Shown: positions 26,134 through 35,580, counted from the stretch's first letter. The stretch: DNA of 64,000 bases from Wenzhouxiangella limi (GCF_010499265.1 NZ_JAAGSC010000023.1:165617-229616); one strand, 5' to 3'. The notes: generated by a model not told the origin, from the letters alone. Made by a program: numbers and translations.

Positions 26134-27200
26134 GCCAACGCAAGATTCTCTTTCTAGACCGCGACGGTTGCCTGATCGAAGAACCAGCCGATGAGCAGGT
26201 TGACGCCTTCGACAAACTCCGGCTGATGCCCGGCGTGATCCCGGCCCTGGTCTCGCTCAGGCAGGCCGGATTCCGCTTTGTCATGGTGTCCAATCAGGAC
26301 GGGCTTGGCACTGAGGCTTTCCCGCAAAAAGACTTCGAAGGCCCGCACAAGCTGCTGCTGCAGATTCTGGCCTCGCAGGGCATCGAATTCGATGCCATCC
26401 ACATCGACCCCAGCCTGCCCGAGGCGCACTCGCCCAGGCGCAAGCCCGGGGTCGGGATGGTGCTGGACTATCTGCGCGACCCGGCCCTGGACCGGACCCA
26501 TTCGGCCGTCATCGGCGACCGCGAGACCGACCTGGAGCTGGCCGCCAACATGGGCTTGCGAGGTTTTCGGGTCGGTCCGGAGGGGCAGGACTGGACCAGC
26601 GTCGCGCAGGCTATCCTGGCCACGCCGCGGACCGGGCGGGTGGAGCGCAGCACCGCCGAGACCGGCATTCGCGTCGCGGTCAACCTCGACGCACCCAGGC
26701 CGATCGCGATCCAGACGGGGATCGGCTTTTTCGACCACATGCTCGAGCAGATCGCCGCCCACGCCGGCTTTAGCCTGGACCTGGCCTGCGCCGGTGACCT
26801 GCACGTCGACGAGCACCACACCGTCGAGGACTGCGCCCTGGCCCTGGGTTCAGCGCTGGACCAGGCGCTGAGTGACAGGACCGGCATCGGCCGCTACGGT
26901 TTCGTGCTGCCGATGGATGAGTCGCTGGCCCGGGTCGCGGTCGATCTGTCGGGCCGCCCGGCTTTTGTGCTGCACGGCCAGTTCCCGCGCGAATCCGTCG
27001 GCGGACTGCACACCGAAATGGTGGGCCACTTTTTCGCCTCGCTGGCCCAGACCCTGCGCTGCGCGATCCACATCGAGCTGACCGGCGACAACACCCACCA
27101 CATGGTCGAGGCCTGTTTCAAGGGCGTCGGCCGCGCTCTGCGCCCGGCGCTCGCGCGCGGCACTACCGCCGGCGTTCCTTCGACCAAGGGTCTTTTGTAA
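26130..27200 (+). CDS. hisB: Bifunctional histidinol-phosphatase / imidazoleglycerol-phosphate dehydratase
   Basis: The 356-residue fusion has an N-terminal HAD phosphatase (about 1-165) with nucleophile motif LFLDRDGCL (Asp10, Asp12) and IGDRETDLELAANMG. The C-terminal dehydratase (about 170-356) has metal motifs FFDHMLEQIAAHAG, DEHHTVEDCALALG and DNTHHMVEA. The phosphatase loop reads DPSLPEAHSPRRKPG, so the zinc-binding cysteines of E. coli HisB are absent; metal-free loops like this occur in other lineages. It catalyses steps 6 and 8. Confidence 0.96.
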   Translation: MSQRKILFLDRDGCLIEEPADEQVDAFDKLRLMPGVIPALVSLRQAGFRFVMVSNQDGLGTEAFPQKDFEGPHKLLLQILASQGIEFDAIHIDPSLPEAHSPRRKPGVGMVLDYLRDPALDRTHSAVIGDRETDLELAANMGLRGFRVGPEGQDWTSVAQAILATPRTGRVERSTAETGIRVAVNLDAPRPIAIQTGIGFFDHMLEQIAAHAGFSLDLACAGDLHVDEHHTVEDCALALGSALDQALSDRTGIGRYGFVLPMDESLARVAVDLSGRPAFVLHGQFPRESVGGLHTEMVGHFFASLAQTLRCAIHIELTGDNTHHMVEACFKGVGRALRPALARGTTAGVPSTKGLL

Positions 27201-27205
27201 TTCCG

Positions 27206-27796
27206 ATGACGATTGCGGTGATCCATTCCGGCGGCGCCAACCTGGGCTCGGTCATTCACGCGCTGAACCGCCTTGGCGCGCAGAGCGTGCTGACGCGCGA
27301 CCCGACCGAAATCCGAAGCGCTGACAAGGTCATTTTGCCGGGCGTGGGAGCTGCGGCCTGGGCCATGAACGCGCTGCGCGAAGCCGGGCTGGTCGAAGTC
27401 GTTCGCGGGCTTTCCCAGCCGGTGCTCGGCATCTGCTTAGGACTCCAGCTGATGTTCGAGCACTCCGAGGAAGGCGACGCTGACTGCCTGGGGGTGATCC
27501 CCGGAACGGTGGGTAAAATGGACGTCGAAGCGGGCCTGCGTCTGCCCCACATGGGCTGGAACCAGCTGGTCTGGACCGATCCCGACGATCCACTGGCGCG
27601 CGGACTTTCGGGACAAGAATGGTTTTACTTCGTCCACAGCTTTGCCGCGCCCATCGAGCATGCCGCAGCCACCAGCCAGCACGGCCAGCGCTTTGCTGCC
27701 GTGGTCCGCAAGGGCAATTTCGCCGCCTGCCAGTTCCATCCGGAAAAATCCGCTGCGGCGGGTGCCCGGCTGCTCGCCAACTTTCTTGCCCACTAG
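27206..27796 (+). CDS. hisH: Imidazole glycerol phosphate synthase, glutamine amidotransferase subunit
   Basis: The 196-residue class I glutaminase supplies ammonia to HisF. Motifs: LPGVGAAAWAM, nucleophile GICLGLQLMFEHSEEG, and the His/Glu pair in CQFHPEKSAAAG. It starts six bases after the hisB stop and its product forms the HisHF complex. Confidence 0.97.
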   Translation: MTIAVIHSGGANLGSVIHALNRLGAQSVLTRDPTEIRSADKVILPGVGAAAWAMNALREAGLVEVVRGLSQPVLGICLGLQLMFEHSEEGDADCLGVIPGTVGKMDVEAGLRLPHMGWNQLVWTDPDDPLARGLSGQEWFYFVHSFAAPIEHAAATSQHGQRFAAVVRKGNFAACQFHPEKSAAAGARLLANFLAH

Positions 27797-27856
27797 ACGG
27801 AGCCCGATCGCGATGCAGTACCACCCTCTAACGCTTCTGTCGTTGATGATCGCCTC

Positions 27857-28591
27857 ATGCAGCTGATTCCCGCCATTGACCTCAGGCGAGGCGGCGTCGT
27901 GCGCCTGGAACAGGGCGATTACGATCGTGAAATCAACTACGACAACGATCCGATCACGCTGGCCTCCAAATACCAGAATGCCGGCGCCAGCCTGATCCAT
28001 ATCGTCGACTTGGACAGCGCCCGCGACGGTGGCGATGCCAACCTGGAAATCATTCAGCGAATCTGCAGCGAGCTGTCAATCGACGTGCAAACCGGCGGCG
28101 GCGTGCGCGCTCTGGCTGACGTCGAGGCGCGCCTGGAGGCCGGTGCACGACGCGTTGTCATTGGCAGCCTGTGCGTGCGCGACCCCGACCTCGTGGCCGA
28201 GTGGTTGGGCGATCTTGGCCCGGATGCCATTGTTGCCGGACTCGACGTGGCTCCAAATACGGCCGGCGGATGGGTACCGAAAGCTGCCGGCTGGACCGAA
28301 TCCGGTCACCTGGAACTGTTCGCCCTTTTGGAAAAGCTGCAAAACGCCGGCCTGCGCCACCTCCTGTGCACCGACATCGAGCGCGACGGCATGTTCAGCG
28401 GCCCCAGCGTGGAGCTCTACCAGTCCATCGTCAATCGCTTTCCCGCGGTTCAGCTCCAGGCCTCCGGCGGGATTTCCGACGACGCTGATCTGCATGCCGC
28501 CGAGCGCACAGGCGTTGCCGCCTGCATTGTCGGGCGCGCGCTGCTGGAAAGCCGGGTGTCTCTGAACGCGATCCGCCAATGGTCGCGGTAA
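27857..28591 (+). CDS. hisA: Phosphoribosylformimino-5-aminoimidazole carboxamide ribotide isomerase
   Basis: The 244-residue (beta/alpha)8-barrel performs the Amadori isomerisation of ProFAR. Motifs: [20 protein letters not shown] with the catalytic Asp, [38 protein letters not shown], and [14 protein letters not shown] 60-bp gap separates it from hisH, and its 3' end overlaps hisF by 13 bases. Confidence 0.96.
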   Translation: MQLIPAIDLRRGGVVRLEQGDYDREINYDNDPITLASKYQNAGASLIHIVDLDSARDGGDANLEIIQRICSELSIDVQTGGGVRALADVEARLEAGARRVVIGSLCVRDPDLVAEWLGDLGPDAIVAGLDVAPNTAGGWVPKAAGWTESGHLELFALLEKLQNAGLRHLLCTDIERDGMFSGPSVELYQSIVNRFPAVQLQASGGISDDADLHAAERTGVAACIVGRALLESRVSLNAIRQWSR

Positions 28592-29346
28592 GGCTGATCC
28601 CCTGCCTGGACGTGCGCGATGGCCGAGTGGTCAAGGGTGTACGTTTCCGCGACCACCGCGAGATGGGCGATATCGTCGAGCTGGCCGAACGCTACCGCGA
28701 CGAAGGCGCCGACGAGCTGGTTTTTTACGACATCACGGCCTCACCGCAACGTCGCAGCGTCGAGGTGGAGTGGGTGGAAAAAGTCGCCGCCGCCATCGAC
28801 ATCCCGTTCTGCGTGGCCGGCGGTATTCGTGATGTCGCCACCGCGCGCGCGGTTCTGCATGCCGGCGCCGACAAGGTCTCGGTCAACTCTCCGGCGCTGG
28901 AGCGCCCGGCCCTGATTTCCGAGCTGGCCGAGGCCTTCGGCTCGCAGTGCGTGGTCGTCGGCATCGATTCCATCCGCGAAGATCGCACCTTGCGCGTGCG
29001 CCAGTACACCGGCGATCCGGACAACATGGTCGACCCGAGAAGAGACACCGAGCACTGGGTCGAGGAAGTCCAGCGCCTGGGCGCCGGCGAAATCGTGCTC
29101 AACTGCATGGACGCCGACGGCGTGCGATCCGGCTACGACATCGACCAGCTCAGGCACATCCGCTCGCTTTGCCGGGTACCGCTGATCGCCTCCGGCGGCG
29201 CCGGCGAGGAAGGGCATTTTCTCGACGTGTTCGAGCAGGCCGACGTCGACGGCGCGCTGGCCGCGACGGTGTTCCATTCCGGTCAGATCGCGATTCCGGA
29301 CCTCAAGCGCTGGCTGGCGGGTCGGGGGATTGTTACGAGATGTTGA
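28579..29346 (+). CDS. hisF: Imidazole glycerol phosphate synthase, cyclase subunit
   Basis: The 255-residue barrel condenses PRFAR with ammonia from HisH to give IGP and AICAR. Motifs: [19 protein letters not shown] with catalytic Asp, [46 protein letters not shown] with the second Asp, and [15 protein letters not shown]. It overlaps hisA by 13 bases. Confidence 0.97.
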   Translation: MVAVRLIPCLDVRDGRVVKGVRFRDHREMGDIVELAERYRDEGADELVFYDITASPQRRSVEVEWVEKVAAAIDIPFCVAGGIRDVATARAVLHAGADKVSVNSPALERPALISELAEAFGSQCVVVGIDSIREDRTLRVRQYTGDPDNMVDPRRDTEHWVEEVQRLGAGEIVLNCMDADGVRSGYDIDQLRHIRSLCRVPLIASGGAGEEGHFLDVFEQADVDGALAATVFHSGQIAIPDLKRWLAGRGIVTRC

Positions 29347-29348
29347 AT

Positions 29349-29386
29349 TTAACCGCAGATGAACGCGGATGAACGCAGATAAAAGC
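29349..29386. repeat. Short tandem GATGAACGC-type repeat
   Basis: Two and a half tandem copies of a unit like GCAGATGAACGC / GCGGATGAACGC / GCAGATAAA lie in the 50-bp gap between hisF and hisIE. Sequences of this kind are scattered between genes in many proteobacteria; no function is known. Confidence 0.6.
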
Positions 29387-29396
29387 AGGTTAATCT

Positions 29397-30005
29397 ATGT
29401 TGACGGCAGACGAAGCTAGAACGCTGGACTGGGACAAGGGTGACGGGCTGCTGCCGGCCGTCGTCCAGGATGCCCGTGACGGCCGGGTGCTGATGCTCGG
29501 TTACATGAACGCCGCGGCGCTCGAAAAGACTCTGTCCGAGCGTCAGGTCACGTTCTATTCGCGCAGCAAGCAGCGGCTTTGGACCAAGGGCGAGACCTCC
29601 GGCCACGTACTTGAGCTGGTCGACGTGGCCGGCGACTGCGACCGCGACACCCTGCTCGTTCAGGCCATCCCGCACGGGCCGACCTGCCACCTCGGCACCC
29701 AGACCTGCTTCGGCGACACCCACTGGCCGCCGGTCGGGCTGCTGGCCCGGTTGCAGGCGCTGATCGAAAGCCGCCGCGACGGCGATCCGGAACAAAGCTA
29801 CACCACCCGCCTGCTCCAGGGCGAGCTGGCGCGCTGCGCCCAGAAAGTCGGCGAAGAGGGCGTGGAAACGGCGCTGGCCGCCGTGACCGGCACCAAGCTC
29901 GACGAGGAAGCCGCCGACCTGCTGTACCACCTGCTGGTCTGCCTGAGCGCGGCCGGCAGCTCGCTAGACGAGGTCTTGGCGGAGCTGCAGCGGCGGCGCG
30001 GATAG
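29397..30005 (+). CDS. hisIE: Bifunctional phosphoribosyl-AMP cyclohydrolase / phosphoribosyl-ATP pyrophosphatase
   Basis: The 202-residue fusion carries the HisI domain (about 1-115). Visible motifs are ARDGRVLMLGYMNAAALEKTL, the SRSKQRLWTKGETSGH block, DCDRDTLLVQAIPHGPTCHLGTQTCF and metal-binding Cys/His residues. The HisE domain (about 118-202) has KVGEEGVETALAA, DEEAADLLYHLLV. It covers steps 2 and 3 and closes the operon; all ten histidine reactions are thus encoded from 22.8 to 30.0 kb. Confidence 0.97.
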   Translation: MLTADEARTLDWDKGDGLLPAVVQDARDGRVLMLGYMNAAALEKTLSERQVTFYSRSKQRLWTKGETSGHVLELVDVAGDCDRDTLLVQAIPHGPTCHLGTQTCFGDTHWPPVGLLARLQALIESRRDGDPEQSYTTRLLQGELARCAQKVGEEGVETALAAVTGTKLDEEAADLLYHLLVCLSAAGSSLDEVLAELQRRRG

Positions 30006-30016
30006 CGGGGTGCCCG

Positions 30017-30229
30017 GGCGGGGAGGGGTAGGTGCTGCCTCCGGCCGTCGGGCGATCGGCCTTGTAGGAGCGGCTGGCTCGGGCGGCGCTTGGCTGCCCG
30101 CCACATTTCGGCCGGTCAAACTTTAAAGCTCGCTGCCCTTATTGAACCCCGATGATTGACCAGCAAGCGGTCAAGGTCTGTAGCTGGTCCGCGCCCGAAG
30201 CCCGGAGGCAGCACCTACCCCTCCCCGCC
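30017..30229. repeat. 213-bp segment bounded by perfect 28-bp inverted repeats (element A)
   Basis: The arms at 30017-30044 and 30202-30229 are perfect inverted copies of 28 bp. The pairing continues outward (GCCCG at 30012-30016, CGGGC at 30234-30238) after a 4-nt bulge. The 157-bp interior contains a REP-like stretch (GTAGGAGCGGCTGG and its partner near 30065-30105) and no convincing gene. It lies just after the his operon. It may be a miniature element, an invertible segment, or a large transcript-end hairpin. Confidence 0.7.
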
Positions 30230-30281
30230 TGAACGGGCTGGTGGTTGAAAACAGGACAAACAAACCCTCTCCAGCCTGTCA

Positions 30282-30494
30282 GATCGGGTGGCGGCGGACG
30301 GTTCGCTGCCGCAGGCGGCGCGGAATTATGCACCGCGCTTTCCGCTCTACGCGAACTAAATCCGCAAGATCAGGGGCTGGCAGCGTAAACGCCCTCCGGC
30401 GCGACGGCGCGGGCAGCCGAACGCCACGACCTCAGCCAACTTTTCCCACGCCGATGCCCACCGGAGGCAGCGAACCGTCCGCCGCCACCCGATC
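30282..30494. repeat. 213-bp segment bounded by perfect 29-bp inverted repeats (element B)
   Basis: The arms at 30282-30310 and 30466-30494 are perfect 29-bp inverted copies. The total length equals that of element A, 52 bp away, and both right arms contain or follow GGAGGCAGC. The interior shows no convincing gene. Together elements A and B fill the 501-bp gap between hisIE and the creatininase gene. Confidence 0.7.
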
Positions 30495-30506
30495 CGGCCA
30501 CCATAA

Positions 30507-31229
30507 TCACCCCAAAGCATCAAGCGCATCAGCCACGGCCGCTTCGCAGATGCGCCGGCCATGCTCGACGCTGGCCAGCTCCGAGCGCGCGCCCATGCGC
30601 CCGTCGGGGTGCCGCCGACGGAAGTCGCGGGCATCGCGAATCGGGCCGCTGGGCGGTCTTTCGGGCTGAAGGGCGACGGTGCGGGCCGCCTCGGCGTAGG
30701 CCGACAGCACCAGCGAGATCTCCGAGGGGGTGGCGTGGCTGCCCTCATCGTCGCCAAACAACTCGCGCGACAGGCGCCCCACGCGCCGGCCCTGGAACCA
30801 GTTGTGCAGCTGCAGGTTCAATCCGCTGTCGCGGCGAGCGAAGCTGGACCGGGCCCAGAACTCGGCAAACGCGGCCTGGACGGTGGCGATGTTGCCGCCG
30901 TGGCCATTGAGAAAGAAAATCTGCTCGAAGCCGTGACCGGCCAGTGACTCGACCACGTCGACCACGACCCGAATCAGGGTCGACGGACGCAGGCTGATCG
31001 AGCCCGGAAAAGCCAGATGATGCTGGGCCATGCCGACGCTCAGGGTGGGTCCGATCAGCAGTTCGCGCTGCTCGGCCATGCCGTCGGCAACGATCTCCGG
31101 GCACAGCGCGTCGGTGCCGATCATGCCGGTCGGGCCGTGCTGTTCGGTCGAGCCGATCGGCACGACGATGCAGCGCGAGCGCTCAAGATAGGACTCGATT
31201 TCGGGCCAGGTCGATAGCTGGAGCTTCAT
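30507..31229 (-). CDS. Creatininase family amidohydrolase
   Basis: The 240-residue cytoplasmic protein of the creatininase superfamily has the binuclear-metal ligands in place: E29 and H31 (GSTEQHGP), D40 (GTDALCPEI), H110 (FLNGHGGN) and E170 (SHATPSE). Members open cyclic amides such as creatinine or formamidopyrimidines, or trim peptides as in mycofactocin maturation. The substrate here cannot be read from sequence. It follows the chorismatase gene by 23 bp, so the two are probably co-transcribed. Confidence 0.88.
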   Translation of the reverse strand: MKLQLSTWPEIESYLERSRCIVVPIGSTEQHGPTGMIGTDALCPEIVADGMAEQRELLIGPTLSVGMAQHHLAFPGSISLRPSTLIRVVVDVVESLAGHGFEQIFFLNGHGGNIATVQAAFAEFWARSSFARRDSGLNLQLHNWFQGRRVGRLSRELFGDDEGSHATPSEISLVLSAYAEAARTVALQPERPPSGPIRDARDFRRRHPDGRMGARSELASVEHGRRICEAAVADALDALG

Positions 31230-31252
31230 GCCGGGTTCCTCGAACTTAAGGC

Positions 31253-32233
31253 TCAGGCACAGTGCCAGGCCTCGATTTCCATCAGCAGGTTGCGCCGGCA
31301 GATATCACCGTGAAAGCCGGCCAGGGCAAGGCTGGGCCAGTGCTGGCGCAAACGTCCGTAAACCGCGGGCCAGTCTGCAGGGTCGCGCACGTAGACCCGG
31401 GCCGCGGCTTCTTCTCCGAACCGGGCCAGGCCCGGTCGGTCGAGATCGCTGGCGGCTTCGGCCAGCAGCGCGGCCAGGTTGCTGACCGCCTCGTCGGTCT
31501 GGGCCAGCACATTGCCCGGGTGCGCGGTGGCGTGCCCGACCACGCTGGCGGTGCCGGAGATCAGCAAGGCAATCCGGCCGTCGGCCAGGTCGACGGCGGT
31601 CGCGCGGGCAAAAGCAGGACTCCTCGGGCCGTACAGGTTGGGGTACTCCCAGGAACTGACCTGGCGGGGGTTTTCAACCGACTGGCCCGGCGATCGGCCG
31701 GCAACGGCAAACAGCCGAAAATGATCGTCCTGGCTGCCGATCGCCGTGGCCGCGCACATGCGCGCATCCTCCAGGCCGGCTTCGGCCAGGGCCTGACCGC
31801 GCCCGACGCAGAACCGGCGATAGCGCTCGTTGTCGCCGTTGCCGCCGTTGATATCGGGCAGATAGTTCCAGATTCGCAGCAGGTGCGGATAGCCGGCCGA
31901 GCGCACCGTCCCGATCAGCTCGCGATAAAAGCGCGCCGTGGTCTTGGCCGGATCGCCTTGATCGGGGGCGCTCAACGCCACAGCCAGCAGGTCGGCGTTG
32001 CGCGACCAATGCCATTGATCACCGTTGCCAAAGCGCACCGGTGCTCCGGCCAGCCACTGCTCGCAGCGAAGGTCGCCGCCCAGCCATTCCAGCCCGATAT
32101 CGCTGGACGGCCACACCGGTCGACCGCCGCCAAACACAAAGTTGATCAGCGATTGCTGTCCGGCGCCGGCCGCGGCCAGGCGCAGGGCATGCTGGCCGTT
32201 TCGATCCGGCGAGAACTGAGTCGCGTGAGACAT
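31253..32233 (-). CDS. Chorismatase, XanB2/FkbO/Hyg5-like
   Basis: The 326-residue protein matches the pteridine-dependent-dioxygenase-like chorismatase family: RFYRELIGTVRSAGYPHLLRIWNYLPDIN, RYRRFCVGRG, and SSWEYPNLYGPRSPAFARAT. The C-terminal half is YjgF/RidA-like (ISGTASVVGHATAHPGNVLAQTDEAVSNLAALL). Such enzymes split chorismate to 3- or 4-hydroxybenzoate plus pyruvate; Xanthomonas XanB2 feeds xanthomonadin and ubiquinone synthesis. No aryl-polyene cluster is seen in the window. Start at ATG 32233; a GTG six bases earlier is possible. Confidence 0.82.
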   Translation of the reverse strand: MSHATQFSPDRNGQHALRLAAAGAGQQSLINFVFGGGRPVWPSSDIGLEWLGGDLRCEQWLAGAPVRFGNGDQWHWSRNADLLAVALSAPDQGDPAKTTARFYRELIGTVRSAGYPHLLRIWNYLPDINGGNGDNERYRRFCVGRGQALAEAGLEDARMCAATAIGSQDDHFRLFAVAGRSPGQSVENPRQVSSWEYPNLYGPRSPAFARATAVDLADGRIALLISGTASVVGHATAHPGNVLAQTDEAVSNLAALLAEAASDLDRPGLARFGEEAAARVYVRDPADWPAVYGRLRQHWPSLALAGFHGDICRRNLLMEIEAWHCA

Positions 32234-32291
32234 CTCCACATTCTACCCCGCCGCCGGCAAAGCGACCGTGTCAGGGGCCTGATCGTCGACT

Positions 32292-33530
32292 ATGATGCAC
32301 GGCATGGCTGTCTCCCCGGTCAAACCCGTAAAGCACCGCCTGGAACACCTCGACGTTCTGCGCGGCTTTGCCCTTTTCGGCATTCTGCTGGTCAATTTCC
32401 AGTGGTTCACCCGGCCGCTTCAGGCGATCGTGCTCGGCGCCGAACCGGAACTGCAGGGGTTTGGCCTGGCCGTGGACTGGCTGATCCGGGCCCTGGCTGA
32501 AGGCAAGTTCTATCCGTTGTTCTCGATGCTGTTCGGGGCCGGTTTTGCCCTGATGGCCGAACGCGCCGAGTCGCGGCGCGCCCCTTTCTGGGGCCGGTAC
32601 CTGCGCCGGCTGCTGATTCTGCTGGTCTTCGGCACCGCACATCTGGTGCTGATCTGGTCCGGCGACATTCTTCTGGTCTACGCGCTCACCGGCTTTGTGA
32701 TGGTGGCGCTGTTTCGCCATACCCCGGCCCGGCGGCTGTGGAAATGGGCGCTGGCGTTCATTGCCCTGCCGATGCTGCTGATGTGGCTGGCGGCGCTTTC
32801 CATCTGGGCAACCCAGGGCGATCCGGAGCTGTATACCTCGATCGTCGCCGACTTCCAGGCCGATGCCCGGCACCTGCAGGAAAGCGTGGCCGAGGCGGCC
32901 GCGATCCATGCGTCCGGCAGCTGGGTCGACAACGTCGGCCAGCGCCTGGACGACGGCCGCTTCATGCTCGCCAACTTCGTTTTCTGGATTCCGCCGATTC
33001 TGGGCTATTTCCTGCTCGGGCGCTGGCTGATCGTGACCCGGCGGCTGCTCCAGCCTGATCAGCACCGGCTGTTTTTCCGGCGCTGGCGCTCGCGCGGCCT
33101 GCTGTTCGGCCTGCCGCTGGCCATCGCCGGCGCCGCGATAATGCACGGCGCCAACGCCACCGTCCCCACCCTCAGCGTCGCCGCCGGCATGACCTTGACC
33201 GCGATCGGGGCGCTGTTGCTGGCCCTGGCCTATCTGTCGCTGGTCGTGCTGGGCAGCGCGCGACTGCGGTTTCTCGCGCCGGCCGGGCAGATGGCGCTGA
33301 CCAACTACCTGTGCCAGTCGCTGGTCTGGACCTGGGTTTTTTACGGTCACGGCCTGGGCTTTTGGAACGAGATCCCGCGGGTTCTGCATCCTCTGCTCGC
33401 GCTCGCGTTCTTTGCCGCCCAGGTGGCCTTGAGCCGGGTCTGGCTGCAGCGATTCCACTTCGGCCCCGCGGAATGGCTATGGCGTAGCCTGACCTACGGC
33501 CAGCGCCAGCCCATGCGCCGGAGCGCCTGA
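32292..33530 (+). CDS. DUF418 (YeiB-like) inner-membrane protein
   Basis: The 412-residue protein has about ten helices. The N-terminus LDVLRGFALFGILLVNFQ and the C-terminal DUF418 part (PAGQMALTNYLCQSLVWTWVFYGHGLG, LSRVWLQRFHFGPAEWLWRSLTYG) are diagnostic. The family is related to membrane acyltransferases; E. coli YeiB is uncharacterised. It is divergent from the chorismatase gene and convergent with asmA. Confidence 0.88.
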   Translation: MMHGMAVSPVKPVKHRLEHLDVLRGFALFGILLVNFQWFTRPLQAIVLGAEPELQGFGLAVDWLIRALAEGKFYPLFSMLFGAGFALMAERAESRRAPFWGRYLRRLLILLVFGTAHLVLIWSGDILLVYALTGFVMVALFRHTPARRLWKWALAFIALPMLLMWLAALSIWATQGDPELYTSIVADFQADARHLQESVAEAAAIHASGSWVDNVGQRLDDGRFMLANFVFWIPPILGYFLLGRWLIVTRRLLQPDQHRLFFRRWRSRGLLFGLPLAIAGAAIMHGANATVPTLSVAAGMTLTAIGALLLALAYLSLVVLGSARLRFLAPAGQMALTNYLCQSLVWTWVFYGHGLGFWNEIPRVLHPLLALAFFAAQVALSRVWLQRFHFGPAEWLWRSLTYGQRQPMRRSA

Positions 33531-33552
33531 AACCGACCGAGGCCGGCCGCGC

Positions 33553-35580
33553 TCAGCTCTCCGGCGGCTCTTCGGGCGGTAGCTGATCGCGCTCGCGGCG
33601 CTCGCGCAGGGCGCGCAGCAGCAGATCGCTGGTGCGTCCGGGGCTTTCGGCTTGCGCTTCCTGCTCCGGCTCACCGTCGGGCGCGGTCTCGCTTTGCGCT
33701 TCTTCGTCGGGCCGCAGACGATCGAACAGCCGATCCTGGAGTTCGCGCTGCACGGCGCCTTCGGCAATGGCGGCCAGATCGACCCGCACCATTGGCCGGC
33801 TGATCGGGCCGGCGATGGTCAGCGGGATGACCCCGTCGGTCGCCCGCGCCAGCGCGCGCGGCAGGCGCTGGCTTAGCGCCTGGCCCAGCGCCAGTTCGAG
33901 CTGGTAGGCGATGTCGCCGGCGGCCAGGTCCATCTGGCCGCCGCCGGACAGATCAAAGCCCTCGGCTTCCAGGCGCAGACCGGGCAAGGACAGCACGCCG
34001 GCGTCGGCCTGAATCCGGCCACTCAAGTTCTCAAACGGCGTCTCTCCGCCGAACGCCTGCTGGATCCTGGAAAGACGGCTCGTGGTGATTTCCTCGTCGA
34101 TAAGGCGCTTAAGATCCACCCCCAGCAATGCCCCCTCGTTCAGGCTGAAGCGGCCTTCACCGTCGAGGCTGGCAAGGATCTCGGCCGCGCTTGTGCCCTG
34201 GAAGCGCAGCTCCAGATCCATCTCGCCCAGGCCGCGCAAGGGGGCGCTGGGACTGAGCAGGCGGACCAGCTGCTGCACATCGATACCGGTCAACTGGGGG
34301 TTCATCCGCACTTCGGGCGGAGCGGCGTTGAAATCGACCGTGACACGGCCGCTGAAGCGACCGCTCAAACCCTGCGCCTCGACCGGTTCCAGGGTCAGCA
34401 CGCCGTCGACCAGCGTGGCCTGGGCATCGACCCCGCGCAAGATCAGGTCATCGCTCAGGGTCAGTCGATCGAGCGCCAGCCCAAAGTTCAGTCGTGGCCC
34501 GATCAGCGCCGAGTAATCGCTCGCCGCTGCCGGCGAAGACGTTTTGTCCTCACCGGACTGTTCAGGCGCAGAAAGCCAGGGGCGCAGATCCAGCGCCTCG
34601 CCGGCAACGGTCAGCTCGGCGGTCGGCGGATCACCCAGCGAAAAGCCTCCGGCAACAGCCAGCGGCTGGCCGTTGACGGCCAGCTCCAGGCCAGCGATCT
34701 CCGCACTCGCCGGATCCCCCAGACGAATCGTCAGCGTTTCGGACGCCTCCAGGGTCACCGAGCGATCGTCCAGATCAAGCCCGGCCGCAAAATCGCGCAG
34801 CTCAAGCATCGCCACTTCACCGCCCAGATTGATCGATCCGCTGCCGCTGGCCTGGCCGTCGAGACCGGCTGCGCCCATCGCGAACTCGCTGCGGGCGTCT
34901 TCCAGGTCGATGCGGCTCGCGTCGCGGGCCACGCGCAAACCGCCCTGCAGCGATAAAGCGAGCTGTTCTTCGTTGTCTTGATCGAGCAGGCTGGCGCGCA
35001 CGCTCAGCGGTGCCAGCACGGCGGGCTCAAACGCCCCCAGCGTCATTTCGTCGATGCGGGCGTGAACCACCTCGTCAGTGCCCAGATCCAATATTTGCAG
35101 CGCGACGTTTTCAAGCTCCAGCCCGGCCAGCGACAGACCCTCGAGATCCGGCGCAGGCTCGCTTACCGCGTCGGAGTCGGGCTCGGCCAGCAAACCCTCG
35201 AGGTTGCTGTTGCCGTCCGGCGCAGTCACCAGGGTGACGGTCGCGTCGCGCAGGCGCAGCTGTCCGATATCAAGCTCGCCCCGCAGCAGCGGCCAGACGG
35301 CCACGCTCACCGACGCCTGGCCGACCTCGACCAGCGCCGGGGCCTCGGCAAAGCCGGCGGGGTTGGCGACGCTGAGCGAGCGGATGTCCAGGGCGATGCG
35401 CGGCCACAGGCGCAGGCTCAAGGGGCCGTCCAGCTGGACCTCCCGACCCAGCGCGCTGCTGGCCCGCTCGGCAATCTGGGCGCGATAGTCGTCGGGCTCG
35501 ACCAGCACGACGAGCCCGGCGACGACCACGATCAGCAGGGCCAATGCTCCGGCCAGAATGTAGAGGATCTTGCGCATCAT
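33553..35580 (-). CDS. asmA: AsmA family protein
   Basis: The 675-residue protein has one N-terminal helix (about 4-27, ILYILAGALALLIVVVAGLVV), the AsmA start motif (DDYRAQIAERASSALGREVQLDGPLSLRLWP) and a long beta-rich periplasmic part. The C-terminal AsmA_2-like region has LSGRFSGRVTVDFNAAPPEVRMNPQLTGIDVQQLV and GEGRFSLNEGALLGVDLKRLI. The C-terminal tail is Glu/Arg-rich. AsmA-like proteins are chorein-type bridges thought to move lipids between inner and outer membrane. Confidence 0.92.
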   Translation of the reverse strand: MMRKILYILAGALALLIVVVAGLVVLVEPDDYRAQIAERASSALGREVQLDGPLSLRLWPRIALDIRSLSVANPAGFAEAPALVEVGQASVSVAVWPLLRGELDIGQLRLRDATVTLVTAPDGNSNLEGLLAEPDSDAVSEPAPDLEGLSLAGLELENVALQILDLGTDEVVHARIDEMTLGAFEPAVLAPLSVRASLLDQDNEEQLALSLQGGLRVARDASRIDLEDARSEFAMGAAGLDGQASGSGSINLGGEVAMLELRDFAAGLDLDDRSVTLEASETLTIRLGDPASAEIAGLELAVNGQPLAVAGGFSLGDPPTAELTVAGEALDLRPWLSAPEQSGEDKTSSPAAASDYSALIGPRLNFGLALDRLTLSDDLILRGVDAQATLVDGVLTLEPVEAQGLSGRFSGRVTVDFNAAPPEVRMNPQLTGIDVQQLVRLLSPSAPLRGLGEMDLELRFQGTSAAEILASLDGEGRFSLNEGALLGVDLKRLIDEEITTSRLSRIQQAFGGETPFENLSGRIQADAGVLSLPGLRLEAEGFDLSGGGQMDLAAGDIAYQLELALGQALSQRLPRALARATDGVIPLTIAGPISRPMVRVDLAAIAEGAVQRELQDRLFDRLRPDEEAQSETAPDGEPEQEAQAESPGRTSDLLLRALRERRERDQLPPEEPPES

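Noticed and set aside
30017..30494. Insertion sequence remnant
   Set aside because: No transposase fragment or target duplication is visible at either element, so I list them as inverted-repeat segments only.
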